Source of the DNA: Cyclobacterium jeungdonense
GTDB lineage: Bacteria > Bacteroidota > Bacteroidia > Cytophagales > Cyclobacteriaceae
Assembly: GCF_010994275.1 (NCBI RefSeq)
Contig: NZ_WMCD01000003.1
Location: 1 to 64,000, forward strand
Reading direction: 5' to 3'
Length of the DNA: 64,000 bases
Shown here: piece by piece, positions 54,423-62,614 of the stretch
Numbering within the stretch: the stretch's first letter is position 1
Layout of the letters: each line of letters starts with the position of its first letter
Made by a program: the position numbers and the translations under genes
The notes under the pieces: model-generated
What the model was told of the DNA's origin: nothing
What the model saw: only the letters and a program-made list of their open reading frames with translations
Databases searched by the model: none

Positions 54423-55367
54423 ATGATGTTAGACATGTCGTTTGTGAAAAGTAACCATTTGTATGCTGTTTTGATTTTCACAACGGCATTGGCCTGCAGC
54501 CCCAAGAAAGAAACGAATGAAACAGAAATCATGGAAGAGAAGGAAACATTGTACATCAGTCAACCTCTCACGACCGGAGGGGAATTTACGACTGGTATTG
54601 AAGGTCCGGCAGTGGATGCAGATGGTAACTTGTACGTAGTGAATTTTGAAAAAGCCGGCACAATCGGCATGGTTTCTCCTGAGGGAGTAGCCACCTTATT
54701 TGTAACCCTTCCCGAGGGAAGTACGGGCAATGGCATCCGTTTCAATTCAACAGGCAATATGCTGATTGCGGATTATACAGGCCATAACGTATTGGAGGTG
54801 GATATGGCTACCCGGGAGATTTCGGTATACGCGCATCATGAGGGATTAAACCAACCTAACGACCTGGCGATCATGGACAACGATATTGTCTTTGCCAGCG
54901 ACCCCAACTGGCAGGAAAGCACCGGGCAACTCTGGCGTGTAGGTTTGGATGGCCAATTTGTATTGCTGGAATCAGGGATGGGAACGACCAACGGCGTTGA
55001 AGTCAGCCCTGACAACCGGACCCTTTACGTAAACGAGTCCGTACAGCGTACCGTTTGGGCATATGACCTCAGTGAGTCAGGAGAAATCTCCAATAAAAGA
55101 CTCATCCACACTTTTGATGATTTCGGTATGGACGGGATGCGGGTAGATACAGAAGGGAACCTGTATGTAACCAGGCATGGAAAAGGAACGGTAGCGAAAC
55201 TGTCTCCGGAGGGGGAATTATTGCAGGAAATAACGGTATCAGGTAAAAAGCCTTCCAACATCGCATTTGGAGGTCCGGATGGAAGGACCGCATACGTTAC
55301 CCTGCAGGACGACGGAAACATTGACTGGTTTAGGGTGGAATCGCCCGGAAGGGCCTTTGGGAAATAA
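54423..55367 (+). CDS. SMP-30/gluconolactonase-like propeller lipoprotein
   Basis: 314-residue six-bladed beta-propeller lipoprotein; the signal ends IFTTALAC (Cys near residue 25). Glu in GIEGPAVDADGNLYVVNFE, Asn in HEGLNQPNDLAIMDND and Asp in DDFGMDGMRVDTEGNLY match the SMP-30 metal site; typical members hydrolyse sugar lactones. Pairing with the propeller-cytochrome dehydrogenase (42094) would make sense: that oxidises a sugar to a lactone, this opens it. The linkage is inference, since they are 10 kb apart. ATG 54423 or 54435 could be the start. Confidence 0.85.
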   Translation: MMLDMSFVKSNHLYAVLIFTTALACSPKKETNETEIMEEKETLYISQPLTTGGEFTTGIEGPAVDADGNLYVVNFEKAGTIGMVSPEGVATLFVTLPEGSTGNGIRFNSTGNMLIADYTGHNVLEVDMATREISVYAHHEGLNQPNDLAIMDNDIVFASDPNWQESTGQLWRVGLDGQFVLLESGMGTTNGVEVSPDNRTLYVNESVQRTVWAYDLSESGEISNKRLIHTFDDFGMDGMRVDTEGNLYVTRHGKGTVAKLSPEGELLQEITVSGKKPSNIAFGGPDGRTAYVTLQDDGNIDWFRVESPGRAFGK

Positions 55368-55406
55368 TCCCAATTATTGTCGATTTTTAAGTATAATTAC
55401 AAAATA

Positions 55407-57668
55407 ATGGCCGCTAAAGAGCAGGAAAACCATCAGTGGTCACGAATCCTGGATGCCTGTGGTATGGGGGCATGGAAAATCGATTCTGTCCAACGGATCG
55501 TAAGTCTAAGCTCTGAAGGTGCGGCCATTCTAGGACTTTCCGGTAGCCAAACCTTTCCGATCGAATCGTTTGCGAAATTGTTTCATCCTCCTTTTGACAA
55601 TACCATTTCCCACAGTCTGGAAAGATTTTTACAAACGAATCAGGAATTTGAAGAAACCGTAGCTCTTGTTTCTGGAAGCTGGGTGAGGATCAGGGGAAAG
55701 GTCATACCCGATGGAGCTTCTTTACAAACAGGTGGAATGCTGCAATCACTATTGGGAAAAAGTCATTTTCCCTCAGTCAACCTTTCTACCGGTTCGGACC
55801 ATTTGTATCGGTATTTATTTGAGGAAAATCCCCTGCCGATGTTTATATGGGAGTTAGATACGCTCAATATTATCGATTGTAACCGACAGGCACTTCTGAA
55901 ATACGGGTATACCCGGGAAGAATTTTTGCAATTGAATATTCGAGACATCAGGCCTACAGAGGATATCCCGCTTATCGAGAAACACACCCAGCAACCTAGC
56001 GCATACGGGGACATTCATCAAAGGGTTTGGAGACACTGCACTAAGGCAGGTGAAGTCATGCAAGTAAGAATTACCAGCCATTTAGTAGATATAGGAGGAA
56101 AAAGGTGTTCAATGGTGTTGATCAATGACATTACAGAAATGCTGGAAGCAGAGGAGCAGTTGTTGGAAAGCCTGAAGGAGTTGTCTGATTACCGGTTTGC
56201 ATTGGATGAATCCTGCCTGGTTATGATTTTGGATAACAAAAAAAGGGTGGTGTATCTCAACCAAAAATTTCAAAATATTTCCGGTTTTGGCAAGGATAGT
56301 ATCGAGGAAGCCACACTCAAAACCCTTTATGATAATCGGGACTGGAAGTTGATTGAAAATTGCTGGGAAACCCTGATTTCAGAGGATATCTGGTGCGGAG
56401 AACTACGGGGAAAAAAAAGAAAAGGAGGTGTTTTTTGGGTGGATACCGTAGTTATTCCTTTTCGCGATAACCAGGGAAAAATCTACCAGTATATATGGGT
56501 TGGCTATGACATTACGGAAAAAAAACGAACAGATGACGCCTTAATTAAAGAGCGGTCTCTGTTACGTGCTATTATTGACAACCTACCCATTCAGATCTAT
56601 GTCAAAGATACTTCTGGAAAACATATCATTAATAACCGATACCAATATGAGCATTCACTAGGAGCTAAAACAGAAGGGGAAACGTTAGGAAAAACGGTTT
56701 TTGACTATTTTCCTAAAGAAATAGCTGAGGGGATGGCTGCCTATGACCGGAAAATCATTCGGGAGGGCAAACCGGAAATGAACGTGGAAGAATTTTATTT
56801 TGACCACAAGGGTAATCGGGTCTGGCTGCTGACCAATAAAGTTCCTTTGAAAGATGCCAAGGGCAATGTGGTAGGTTTGGTTGGCATGTCCAGAGACGTG
56901 ACTGATAGGAAGAAGGAGGAAGAAAACCTTAAGAATCTGAATGATGAACTTCAAAAAAAAGCATTGGCGTTGGAAAAGTCCAACGAGGAATTAGAGCAGT
57001 TTGCCTATATCGCCTCTCATGATCTTCAGGAGCCGCTGCGAATGATTACCGGGTTTTTGGGGCTTTTGGAAAAGAAGTACGAGCCCGTATTAGATGAAAA
57101 AGGCAAGGAATTCATACATTTTGCAGTAGATGGTGCCAGCCGGATGAAAAATATCATCATGGATCTCTTGGCTTATTCCAGGGTGGGGAGAATGGAAGAA
57201 AAGGTAAAGGAAGTGGCTATCGAAGAAATTGTAAACAACATATTAAAACTTCATAAAGAACTGATCCAACAAAAAGGGGCGGAGATTACGTTGGGAAAGT
57301 TTCCGAAATTGAAGATTCCTGTAGCTCCTATTCATCAGGTTTTCCAAAACCTTATCAACAATGCCCTTAAATACCAGGAACCCAACCAGCAACCTAAAAT
57401 TAGAATTCAGGCAGAGGAGAAGCCCGATTTCTGGGAATTTCGGGTAACTGACAATGGAATTGGTATTCCGGAGTCGTTTCAATCGCGGGTTTTTATATTA
57501 TTTTCCCGATTACATGCAAATAAATCTTATTCCGGATCGGGTATTGGTTTGGCCATGAGTAAAAAAATCATTGAGAACCTTGGCGGGTCCATTGGCTTTC
57601 ATTCTGAAGAAGGAAAGGGAAGCACTTTTTTCTTCACCGTACCCAAGTCCCTTCAGAAAGCCAAATAA
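55407..57668 (+). CDS. Cytoplasmic multi-PAS histidine kinase
   Basis: 753-residue sensor kinase with no membrane segment. PAS-type regions lie near residues 10-110, 140-255 (PMFIWELDTLNIIDCNRQAL), 265-380 and 385-505 (IDNLPIQIYVKDTSGKHI). A short coiled coil is followed by the DHp helix with phospho-acceptor His538 (YIASHDLQEPLRMI). The HATPase domain has the N box QNLINNALKYQ, DNGIGIPE and GSGIGLAMSKKIIENLGG. ATG 55407 is preferred to the TTG at 55377. It probably feeds the neighbouring receiver and DHp proteins, as no dedicated output regulator is present. Confidence 0.93.
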   Translation: MAAKEQENHQWSRILDACGMGAWKIDSVQRIVSLSSEGAAILGLSGSQTFPIESFAKLFHPPFDNTISHSLERFLQTNQEFEETVALVSGSWVRIRGKVIPDGASLQTGGMLQSLLGKSHFPSVNLSTGSDHLYRYLFEENPLPMFIWELDTLNIIDCNRQALLKYGYTREEFLQLNIRDIRPTEDIPLIEKHTQQPSAYGDIHQRVWRHCTKAGEVMQVRITSHLVDIGGKRCSMVLINDITEMLEAEEQLLESLKELSDYRFALDESCLVMILDNKKRVVYLNQKFQNISGFGKDSIEEATLKTLYDNRDWKLIENCWETLISEDIWCGELRGKKRKGGVFWVDTVVIPFRDNQGKIYQYIWVGYDITEKKRTDDALIKERSLLRAIIDNLPIQIYVKDTSGKHIINNRYQYEHSLGAKTEGETLGKTVFDYFPKEIAEGMAAYDRKIIREGKPEMNVEEFYFDHKGNRVWLLTNKVPLKDAKGNVVGLVGMSRDVTDRKKEEENLKNLNDELQKKALALEKSNEELEQFAYIASHDLQEPLRMITGFLGLLEKKYEPVLDEKGKEFIHFAVDGASRMKNIIMDLLAYSRVGRMEEKVKEVAIEEIVNNILKLHKELIQQKGAEITLGKFPKLKIPVAPIHQVFQNLINNALKYQEPNQQPKIRIQAEEKPDFWEFRVTDNGIGIPESFQSRVFILFSRLHANKSYSGSGIGLAMSKKIIENLGGSIGFHSEEGKGSTFFFTVPKSLQKAK

Positions 57669-57875
57669 ACTGGTAACATTCGGAGTAATTGGGTTTTTTC
57701 CTGTACAAACAGTAGATAATTTATGGATTGATTGGATTTAGATTTATTATTGAGTTAATTAAATTGTTTTATTTTAATTTTAGATAAGACAGCGAAATTG
57801 GAAAACAGCAATCATACAAACAGGCAGCAAACACCAGTGGCTGTACGCTGACTTGGTTTGTTTTTTTTAAATGGA

Positions 57876-58898
57876 ATGGTAAAAGATCACGAGGGATATC
57901 ATTTATTATTGGTTGAGGATAACTTGGGCGATGTTCTATTGATTGAAGAGTACCTGCATGAGAAAATTTTGAACCTGGAATTGACATTTGCCAACACTTT
58001 TCAGGAGGCCAAAGAGAAATTGCAGGACCCGAAAATTTGTCTGGATGCCATCATTCTGGATTTAACCTTGCCTGACTTACAAGGAGAGGAATTAATTGTG
58101 AAGGTTAAGGAATTGGCCGGAGATGTGAGCATTGTGGTGTTGACAGGGTATTCCAATATCGAATTTGGTATGAAGTCATTGTCTCTTGGCGTTTCTGATT
58201 ACCTTCTAAAAGATGAATTGTCTCCCACATCGCTTTATAAAAGCATAATATACAGCATCGGGAGATATCAGATATCCAGCCAGTTAAAGGATTCCGAAAA
58301 GCGCTATAAAGAACTTTTTCAGTTAAGTCCCCAACCGATGTATTTGTATAGTTTGGAAAGCTTGGATTTTCTGGATGTTAATAAAGCGGCAATTGATCAC
58401 TATGGATATGCAAAAGACGAATTTTTAAGCATGAGCCTAAGGGATATCCGTCCAAAAGAAGAAGTTTCCCGACTGGAAAGGGTCATTTCGGGAATTAGAG
58501 AAGGAAAGCCCGACCCTGGTCCCAAGATCTTTAAGCACCGAAAAAAGAACGGGGAAATAATCACGGTAGAAATTAAAGGTAATGTAATAGATTATCAAGG
58601 TATAAAAGCAGAAGTTGTCTTGGCAAACGACATTACCGATCGGATGCGGTATATTCATGCGATAGAGGATCAGAACAAACGTCTGCAAGAAATTGCCTGG
58701 TTGCAGTCTCACGTTGTAAGGGCTCCCTTGGCCCGGTTGATGAGTCTTGTGATGGGTATGGATAGTCTCGAAAAGGACTTTGGAAAAGATAATTTCCGAA
58801 AAATGATTCTGGATTCGGCCGAGGAACTGGACGAAATTATCCGGGATATAGTAAATAAGACGGACAAAATAAGCTTAAAGGAAAAAAAGGAGGGGTAA
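57876..58898 (+). CDS. REC-PAS protein ending in a DHp helix without kinase domain
   Basis: 340 residues: a receiver domain (LLLVEDNLGDVLLIEEYL; phospho-acceptor Asp62 in IILDLTLPDL), a PAS domain (about 145-255, PMYLYSLESLDFLDVNKAAI), and a DHp-like helical hairpin with His279 in LQSHVVRAPLARLMSL. It ends 61 residues after the His, with no HATPase domain. It therefore resembles a phosphotransfer or pseudokinase adaptor. ATG 57876 follows a TTG-led extension. Confidence 0.88.
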   Translation: MVKDHEGYHLLLVEDNLGDVLLIEEYLHEKILNLELTFANTFQEAKEKLQDPKICLDAIILDLTLPDLQGEELIVKVKELAGDVSIVVLTGYSNIEFGMKSLSLGVSDYLLKDELSPTSLYKSIIYSIGRYQISSQLKDSEKRYKELFQLSPQPMYLYSLESLDFLDVNKAAIDHYGYAKDEFLSMSLRDIRPKEEVSRLERVISGIREGKPDPGPKIFKHRKKNGEIITVEIKGNVIDYQGIKAEVVLANDITDRMRYIHAIEDQNKRLQEIAWLQSHVVRAPLARLMSLVMGMDSLEKDFGKDNFRKMILDSAEELDEIIRDIVNKTDKISLKEKKEG

Positions 58899-58921
58899 GG
58901 CTCCTCCTACCATCACGGTTT

Positions 58922-59341
58922 TTACTTTTCGGTCTTCTGATCAGGTGCCAGTTTTGATTGGAGATCCTCCTCTTTACCCAATTTTAATGCCCCATCCAGC
59001 AAGTCAGTAAAACCTACTTTAGTTAGGGGCTTGAGTTGGAAAGAAAAAACATTGTGGTAGAGTGTCGCTTTATCCCGATCCTGCTGGCTATTGGAGGAAG
59101 TAAGGATTATGACGGGAATTTCGATATTTTGATTTCGCATAAAGCTTAAGATATCCCAACCGCTTACTATGGGCATGTTCAAGTCCAGGAATATCAATGC
59201 AGGCATTTCTTTTTCCAGTGCTTCCAATGCCAGTTCCGGATCGTCAAAATCGTAAATCACCAAATCCTCCCGAATCATATTCAGGTATTTTTTATTAAGC
59301 ACGTTGGTGATTTTTTGGTCATCAATTAAAAAAACTTTCAT
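58922..59341 (-). CDS. Single-domain response regulator
   Basis: 139-residue stand-alone receiver domain: acidic pocket FLIDDQK, phospho-acceptor Asp53 in LIFLDLNMPIVSG, Thr in VIILTSSNSQQD and Lys in FQLKPLTKV. No output domain, so it works as a phosphoryl shuttle. Its ATG borders intergenic repeat R3. It shares its strand with the DHp protein upstream and converges on the REC-PAS gene. Confidence 0.93.
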   Translation of the reverse strand: MKVFLIDDQKITNVLNKKYLNMIREDLVIYDFDDPELALEALEKEMPALIFLDLNMPIVSGWDILSFMRNQNIEIPVIILTSSNSQQDRDKATLYHNVFSFQLKPLTKVGFTDLLDGALKLGKEEDLQSKLAPDQKTEK

Positions 59342-59432
59342 CTGTTTATATTTTTTTTTCAGCGGTCAGATGGAATCTCGCATGCTTGATAATCATCCCA
59401 CTGTGTGTCGATCTCGTCATGCTCGATTTCAT
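59342..59432 (-). repeat. Start-codon-abutting intergenic repeat, copy R3
   Basis: Core 59372-59432. On the minus strand it starts ATGAAATCGAGCATGACG, has GGGATGATTATCAAGCATGC and GAGATTCC, and ends TATAAACAG at the response-regulator ATG. First of three tandem units. Confidence 0.85.
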
Positions 59433-59546
59433 GTGTTAATAATTGTATTTTAGTGGTCACATAGCCTGTCCCGATATTAAATCGGGAGAATCTCGCATGT
59501 TTATAATCATCCCTCCGTGGGGCGCTTGCGTCATGCTCGATTTCAT
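59433..59546 (-). repeat. Intergenic repeat, copy R4 (tandem)
   Basis: Core 59486-59546 plus the AT-rich and CCCGAT/ATCGGG hairpin part (59471-59486) seen also in R2. Its minus-strand left end is again ATGAAATCGAGCATGACG. It abuts R3 head to tail. Confidence 0.85.
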
Positions 59547-59611
59547 CTGTTTATAATTTGCTTTTAAAAGGCCATATGCATGTCTGCCTTAGGCAGGGTC
59601 GATTTCATTTC
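59547..59611 (-). repeat. Partial third tandem repeat unit
   Basis: Keeps both ends (CTGTTTATAATT next to R4; GTCGATTTCAT at the far side) but the middle is replaced by a CTGCCT/AGGCAG mini-hairpin near 59584-59596. Probably a degenerate unit. Confidence 0.55.
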
Positions 59612-59620
59612 CTTCTTTTT

Positions 59621-60445
59621 TCAAGTAGTTTCCATTTCTTCATTTAGCAATTCTGACCTTTCGATTACCTCCCTTACGGCAAAGTCCAGATCCACTACGG
59701 ATTCCTGCATCAGTGGAAGGATATCCGAAATAAATTCGCTCTGTGGAATATCATCTTTAATGGCGATCATTCCCAGTACCCGGGTTAGGGGTTCGCGAAG
59801 TTGATGGGAATTGAATTGTATCAATGCTTTCAGCTTGCTATTGGAGCTTTTCAAGCTGGCGGTCTTTTCCTGAATGGTAGCTTCCTGCATGCGGTTTAGT
59901 TCCCTAACTTCGTCATTTTTTGACTGCAGGGCAACGGTTAAATTTTCTAATTTCCGATTTTGGCGGTGGATCAGATCTACCATTTTGAGGTTTTCCACTC
60001 TCGTGGAAACCATTTTATTTATTACCTTGATTAATGGGATGCTATTTTCCGCAAGTGATAGCGTGTCGTGAGACTGAATTCGAATAAGACTGTGTTGGTC
60101 CTTGCCATTGGCAAATTTCCAACAGTGAAGGTTATCCCCGGTTTCGGGGCATTTAATGTGTCCAGGTATACCGGTCTCCATTACTTCCGCTTCCAGGGTG
60201 TCGGGGTCCAACTGGCAGCTAAGAACGTAGCTTGTGTAACCAACTTTGTCTACCATAATCAGGTCCATTCCCTCCGGAACGGTATAATAAAATCGGAAGT
60301 TTTGAAAATTGATCAGGTATTTCAGATGACGACTAATTTCATAAGGAAGCCTTTCCAGGCTTTTTACTTCGGAAATACCAGCAGAGAACCTCACCATCGC
60401 TTCAAACAAGATTTTATAGCCCAGATATGATTGCGTGGCATTCAT
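59621..60445 (-). CDS. Coiled-coil protein with DHp-like helix, no kinase domain
   Basis: 274 residues. The N-terminal 150 look like a GAF-type sensor domain (RHLKYLINFQNFRFYYTVPE, and Cys-containing IKCPETGDNLHCWKFANG). A coiled coil follows (about 160-205), then a DHp-like motif with His214 in FNSHQLREPLTRVLGMI. It ends 60 residues later without HATPase. Together with the REC-PAS-DHp protein it forms a pair of kinase-less histidine proteins beside one full kinase. Its ATG lies 2 bp from the stop of the CMD-domain gene, so they are co-translated. Confidence 0.82.
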   Translation of the reverse strand: MNATQSYLGYKILFEAMVRFSAGISEVKSLERLPYEISRHLKYLINFQNFRFYYTVPEGMDLIMVDKVGYTSYVLSCQLDPDTLEAEVMETGIPGHIKCPETGDNLHCWKFANGKDQHSLIRIQSHDTLSLAENSIPLIKVINKMVSTRVENLKMVDLIHRQNRKLENLTVALQSKNDEVRELNRMQEATIQEKTASLKSSNSKLKALIQFNSHQLREPLTRVLGMIAIKDDIPQSEFISDILPLMQESVVDLDFAVREVIERSELLNEEMETT

Positions 60446-61018
60446 CTACAAGGAGTAGCTCAGTTCCACAATTTCATTGTCAATCTTGATCCCGGAAATA
60501 TTGGCTATGGTATTCAGCATATTGACCAAATCCGCCTGAGCAAAAAGCTCCTGGATCTCCAATTCCGAAAATCCGGCTTCAATTAGTATTTCGAAATCGC
60601 TGCTTTCCACATGACCATCGGATAGTGCGGCATTGGCTACGGTTCTGACGGCTATTTTATAACTTTCCGGGACCCATTCGCTGTCCATGTTTTCGGATAT
60701 TAAAAAATCCGGATCCGAACTCAATGATTTTCCCAGCATATCAGCGAATAATTTGTGTGCCTCTGCACAATAATTGCATTTTCTTTCAGATGATACCGTG
60801 TAGATAATGAGTTGTTTGATAATATTGGGTACCTCTCCTTCACAAAGAGTTGCTTTCAATTTCATCCAGTTTCCTCTAAGCAGGGCCGGATTTCCTGCCT
60901 GGCATTTGAACCAGTTTAACACAAAAGGTATTCCCAGGGTTTTCTTGGTATCATCGTAGATGGTCTTTACCTCCTGATTGGCATCCGCGTACTCGACTAA
61001 TTCAAAACTCTTTTTCAT
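60446..61018 (-). CDS. Carboxymuconolactone decarboxylase/AhpD-like protein
   Basis: 190-residue alpha-helical CMD/AhpD-family protein with the redox Cys81-x-x-Cys84 in SSERKCNYCAEAHKLF and nearby His88. Such proteins act as peroxidase partners or gamma-carboxymuconolactone decarboxylases. ATG 61018 is chosen over the TTG at 61039. Operonic with the sensor-like gene downstream, so a link between redox state and signalling is possible. R5 lies immediately upstream. Confidence 0.88.
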   Translation of the reverse strand: MKKSFELVEYADANQEVKTIYDDTKKTLGIPFVLNWFKCQAGNPALLRGNWMKLKATLCEGEVPNIIKQLIIYTVSSERKCNYCAEAHKLFADMLGKSLSSDPDFLISENMDSEWVPESYKIAVRTVANAALSDGHVESSDFEILIEAGFSELEIQELFAQADLVNMLNTIANISGIKIDNEIVELSYSL

Positions 61019-61122
61019 CTGTTTATTTTTGTTTTTCAAAAGTCACCTGCCTGCCTGTCGACAGGCAGGTGTTTAATAATCAACCTACTGTGTGACGCTT
61101 TCGTCATGCTTGATTTCGTGAT
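61019..61122 (-). repeat. Start-codon-abutting intergenic repeat, copy R5
   Basis: Core 61070-61122. The minus-strand left end is CACGAAATCAAGCATGACG, followed by GTCACACAGTAGG; it ends AATAAACAG at the ATG of the CMD gene. The middle is replaced by a 20-bp perfect palindrome at 61050-61069 (halves CCTGCCTGTC and GACAGGCAGG). Confidence 0.8.
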
Positions 61123-61301
61123 GGTACAAAAATAGGAGAGGCAAACCGACTCATTTGCAAGCCTCGAATAAATGCAAAATTAAATTAAATTTTTATTCAA
61201 ATACAAGAAATAAAATTACTTTTTTTGACATAAAAATAGAATTACATTTTTATAAATTCAAAATCTATTATCCTGTATTTAAGTGCTATAGGGAGCACAA
61301 A

Positions 61302-61333
61302 AAAAAGTTTTCCCAATTTTGGGAAAACTTTTT
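61302..61333 (-). terminator. Terminator after the second amidohydrolase cassette
   Basis: A 15-bp A/T-flanked stem (61302-61316 with 61319-61333; core GTTTTCCC/GGGAAAAC) lies 25 bp past the amidohydrolase stop, ending in T-runs on both strands. It separates cassette B from the CMD gene, so the latter needs its own promoter in 61123-61300. Confidence 0.85.
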
Positions 61334-61357
61334 ATCCTTTTGGGATGGATTTCTACC

Positions 61358-62611
61358 CTATTGGATCAGATCCTGTGCCGCAAGGCCGTTAAAATCATAC
61401 ATTATCTGCCCGTCTTTTATAGTCATTTCACATTCCAAGCGTTGGTTTGTGGCAATTTTCTGGCCTGACCGATCCCAAACACCGAAGTTTCCTTCTCTTA
61501 TGTTTAGGATTGCCAGGTCTGCGATAGCGCCTTCTGTGAGGTGCCCCAGCTCTGTGCGTTGTATCACCTGTGCGGGTTCCCAGGTACTTGCTGAAATTAC
61601 GTGTGGGAGTTCCATACCCATGGCAAGGAAGGTGGTCATGACGTTCAGCATGTTTTTCATGGCGGCGTTCATGCTACCGGTGTGAAGGTCAGTACTGATT
61701 GTATTTGGATAAAGACCTGCGGCCAGTGCTGGAATGGCTTGTTTGAATTCGAAACTGGCCCCTCCATATCCCACGTCAAAAATAATTCCGCGCTTTTGAG
61801 CTTCCAAAACAAAGGGTTCAAATTCCCGGGTTTCCCGGTTAACTACCGTTTCCCGAGCTCCGTTTAATTCGGCGTAGGCATGGGTATAGATGTCTCCTGG
61901 TCTCAACCGTTCGAAAAAGAGTTCGCGGATCGACAGGGGTTCAAATTGGGTGGAGCCTCCAAAATCTACAATCACGGGCATATCGGCCAGTTTTCCAGCT
62001 TCGACGGCCCGATCTATGGGGATCCAATCCCTACTGCTGTAGTGAGCTACTTTAAAACCCACCACATACTGGCGGTTTTGCCGGGCTACCATCGCACTAA
62101 GCTTGGCGTCCATATCCCCCGTGTTTTGTTCCCAGGCACCTCCACGCATGCCTTCTCCCACGATATTCATGAAGGCGAGCACCCTGGTTTTACTTGGATC
62201 AATGATATTCTTTTTAAAGGTATCAAAGTTTTTCCATCCCGGTCCTCCACAATCAACAATGGTAGTAACCCCGGACCGGAAAGTGAATCCATCCGGTGGC
62301 ACTGCAATCAAACCATCACTTAAGTAATGGTTGGGTTGTGTACCGTGAAAAACATGGCCGTGGATATCGATCAGGCCGGGTGTGACCAGCAGTCCCTCGG
62401 CAGGGATTACTTTTTTGGCATCTCCGCCAGGAATGGATGCCGCTACCCTGGCCACTTTCCCATCGGTGATGGCAATATCCATTACAGCATCCAGGTTGTT
62501 TTTCGGATCGATCAATCTTCCTCCTTTGATTAGTAAATCATAGGTTTGGGCTGATAAAAGGCTGCTGAATAACATCAGCAGCAAGAGCATACTATGGGTT
62601 TTGATTTTCAT
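61358..62611 (-). CDS. Exported amidohydrolase/deacetylase (cassette B)
   Basis: 417-residue paralog of the two cassette A enzymes, signal peptide LLLMLFSSLLSAQ. Sites: H84-x-H86 in IDIHGHVFHGT, Lys187 in VGFKVAHYSSRD, His244 in YTHAYAE, Asp in STDLHTGSM. The strand-5 ligand position has Asp216 and no neighbouring His (VIVDFGGS), a departure from the standard site. Closest to copy 2 of cassette A in the VDFG stretch. Last gene of cassette B, 3 bp after the SelA-like gene. Confidence 0.92.
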   Translation of the reverse strand: MKIKTHSMLLLLMLFSSLLSAQTYDLLIKGGRLIDPKNNLDAVMDIAITDGKVARVAASIPGGDAKKVIPAEGLLVTPGLIDIHGHVFHGTQPNHYLSDGLIAVPPDGFTFRSGVTTIVDCGGPGWKNFDTFKKNIIDPSKTRVLAFMNIVGEGMRGGAWEQNTGDMDAKLSAMVARQNRQYVVGFKVAHYSSRDWIPIDRAVEAGKLADMPVIVDFGGSTQFEPLSIRELFFERLRPGDIYTHAYAELNGARETVVNRETREFEPFVLEAQKRGIIFDVGYGGASFEFKQAIPALAAGLYPNTISTDLHTGSMNAAMKNMLNVMTTFLAMGMELPHVISASTWEPAQVIQRTELGHLTEGAIADLAILNIREGNFGVWDRSGQKIATNQRLECEMTIKDGQIMYDFNGLAAQDLIQ

Positions 62612-62614
62612 GGT

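Noticed and set aside
61175..61206. TAATTTTG with TTG 21 bp upstream as promoter of the CMD gene
   Set aside because: In DNA this AT-rich such matches are expected by chance, and it is about 160 bp from the start.
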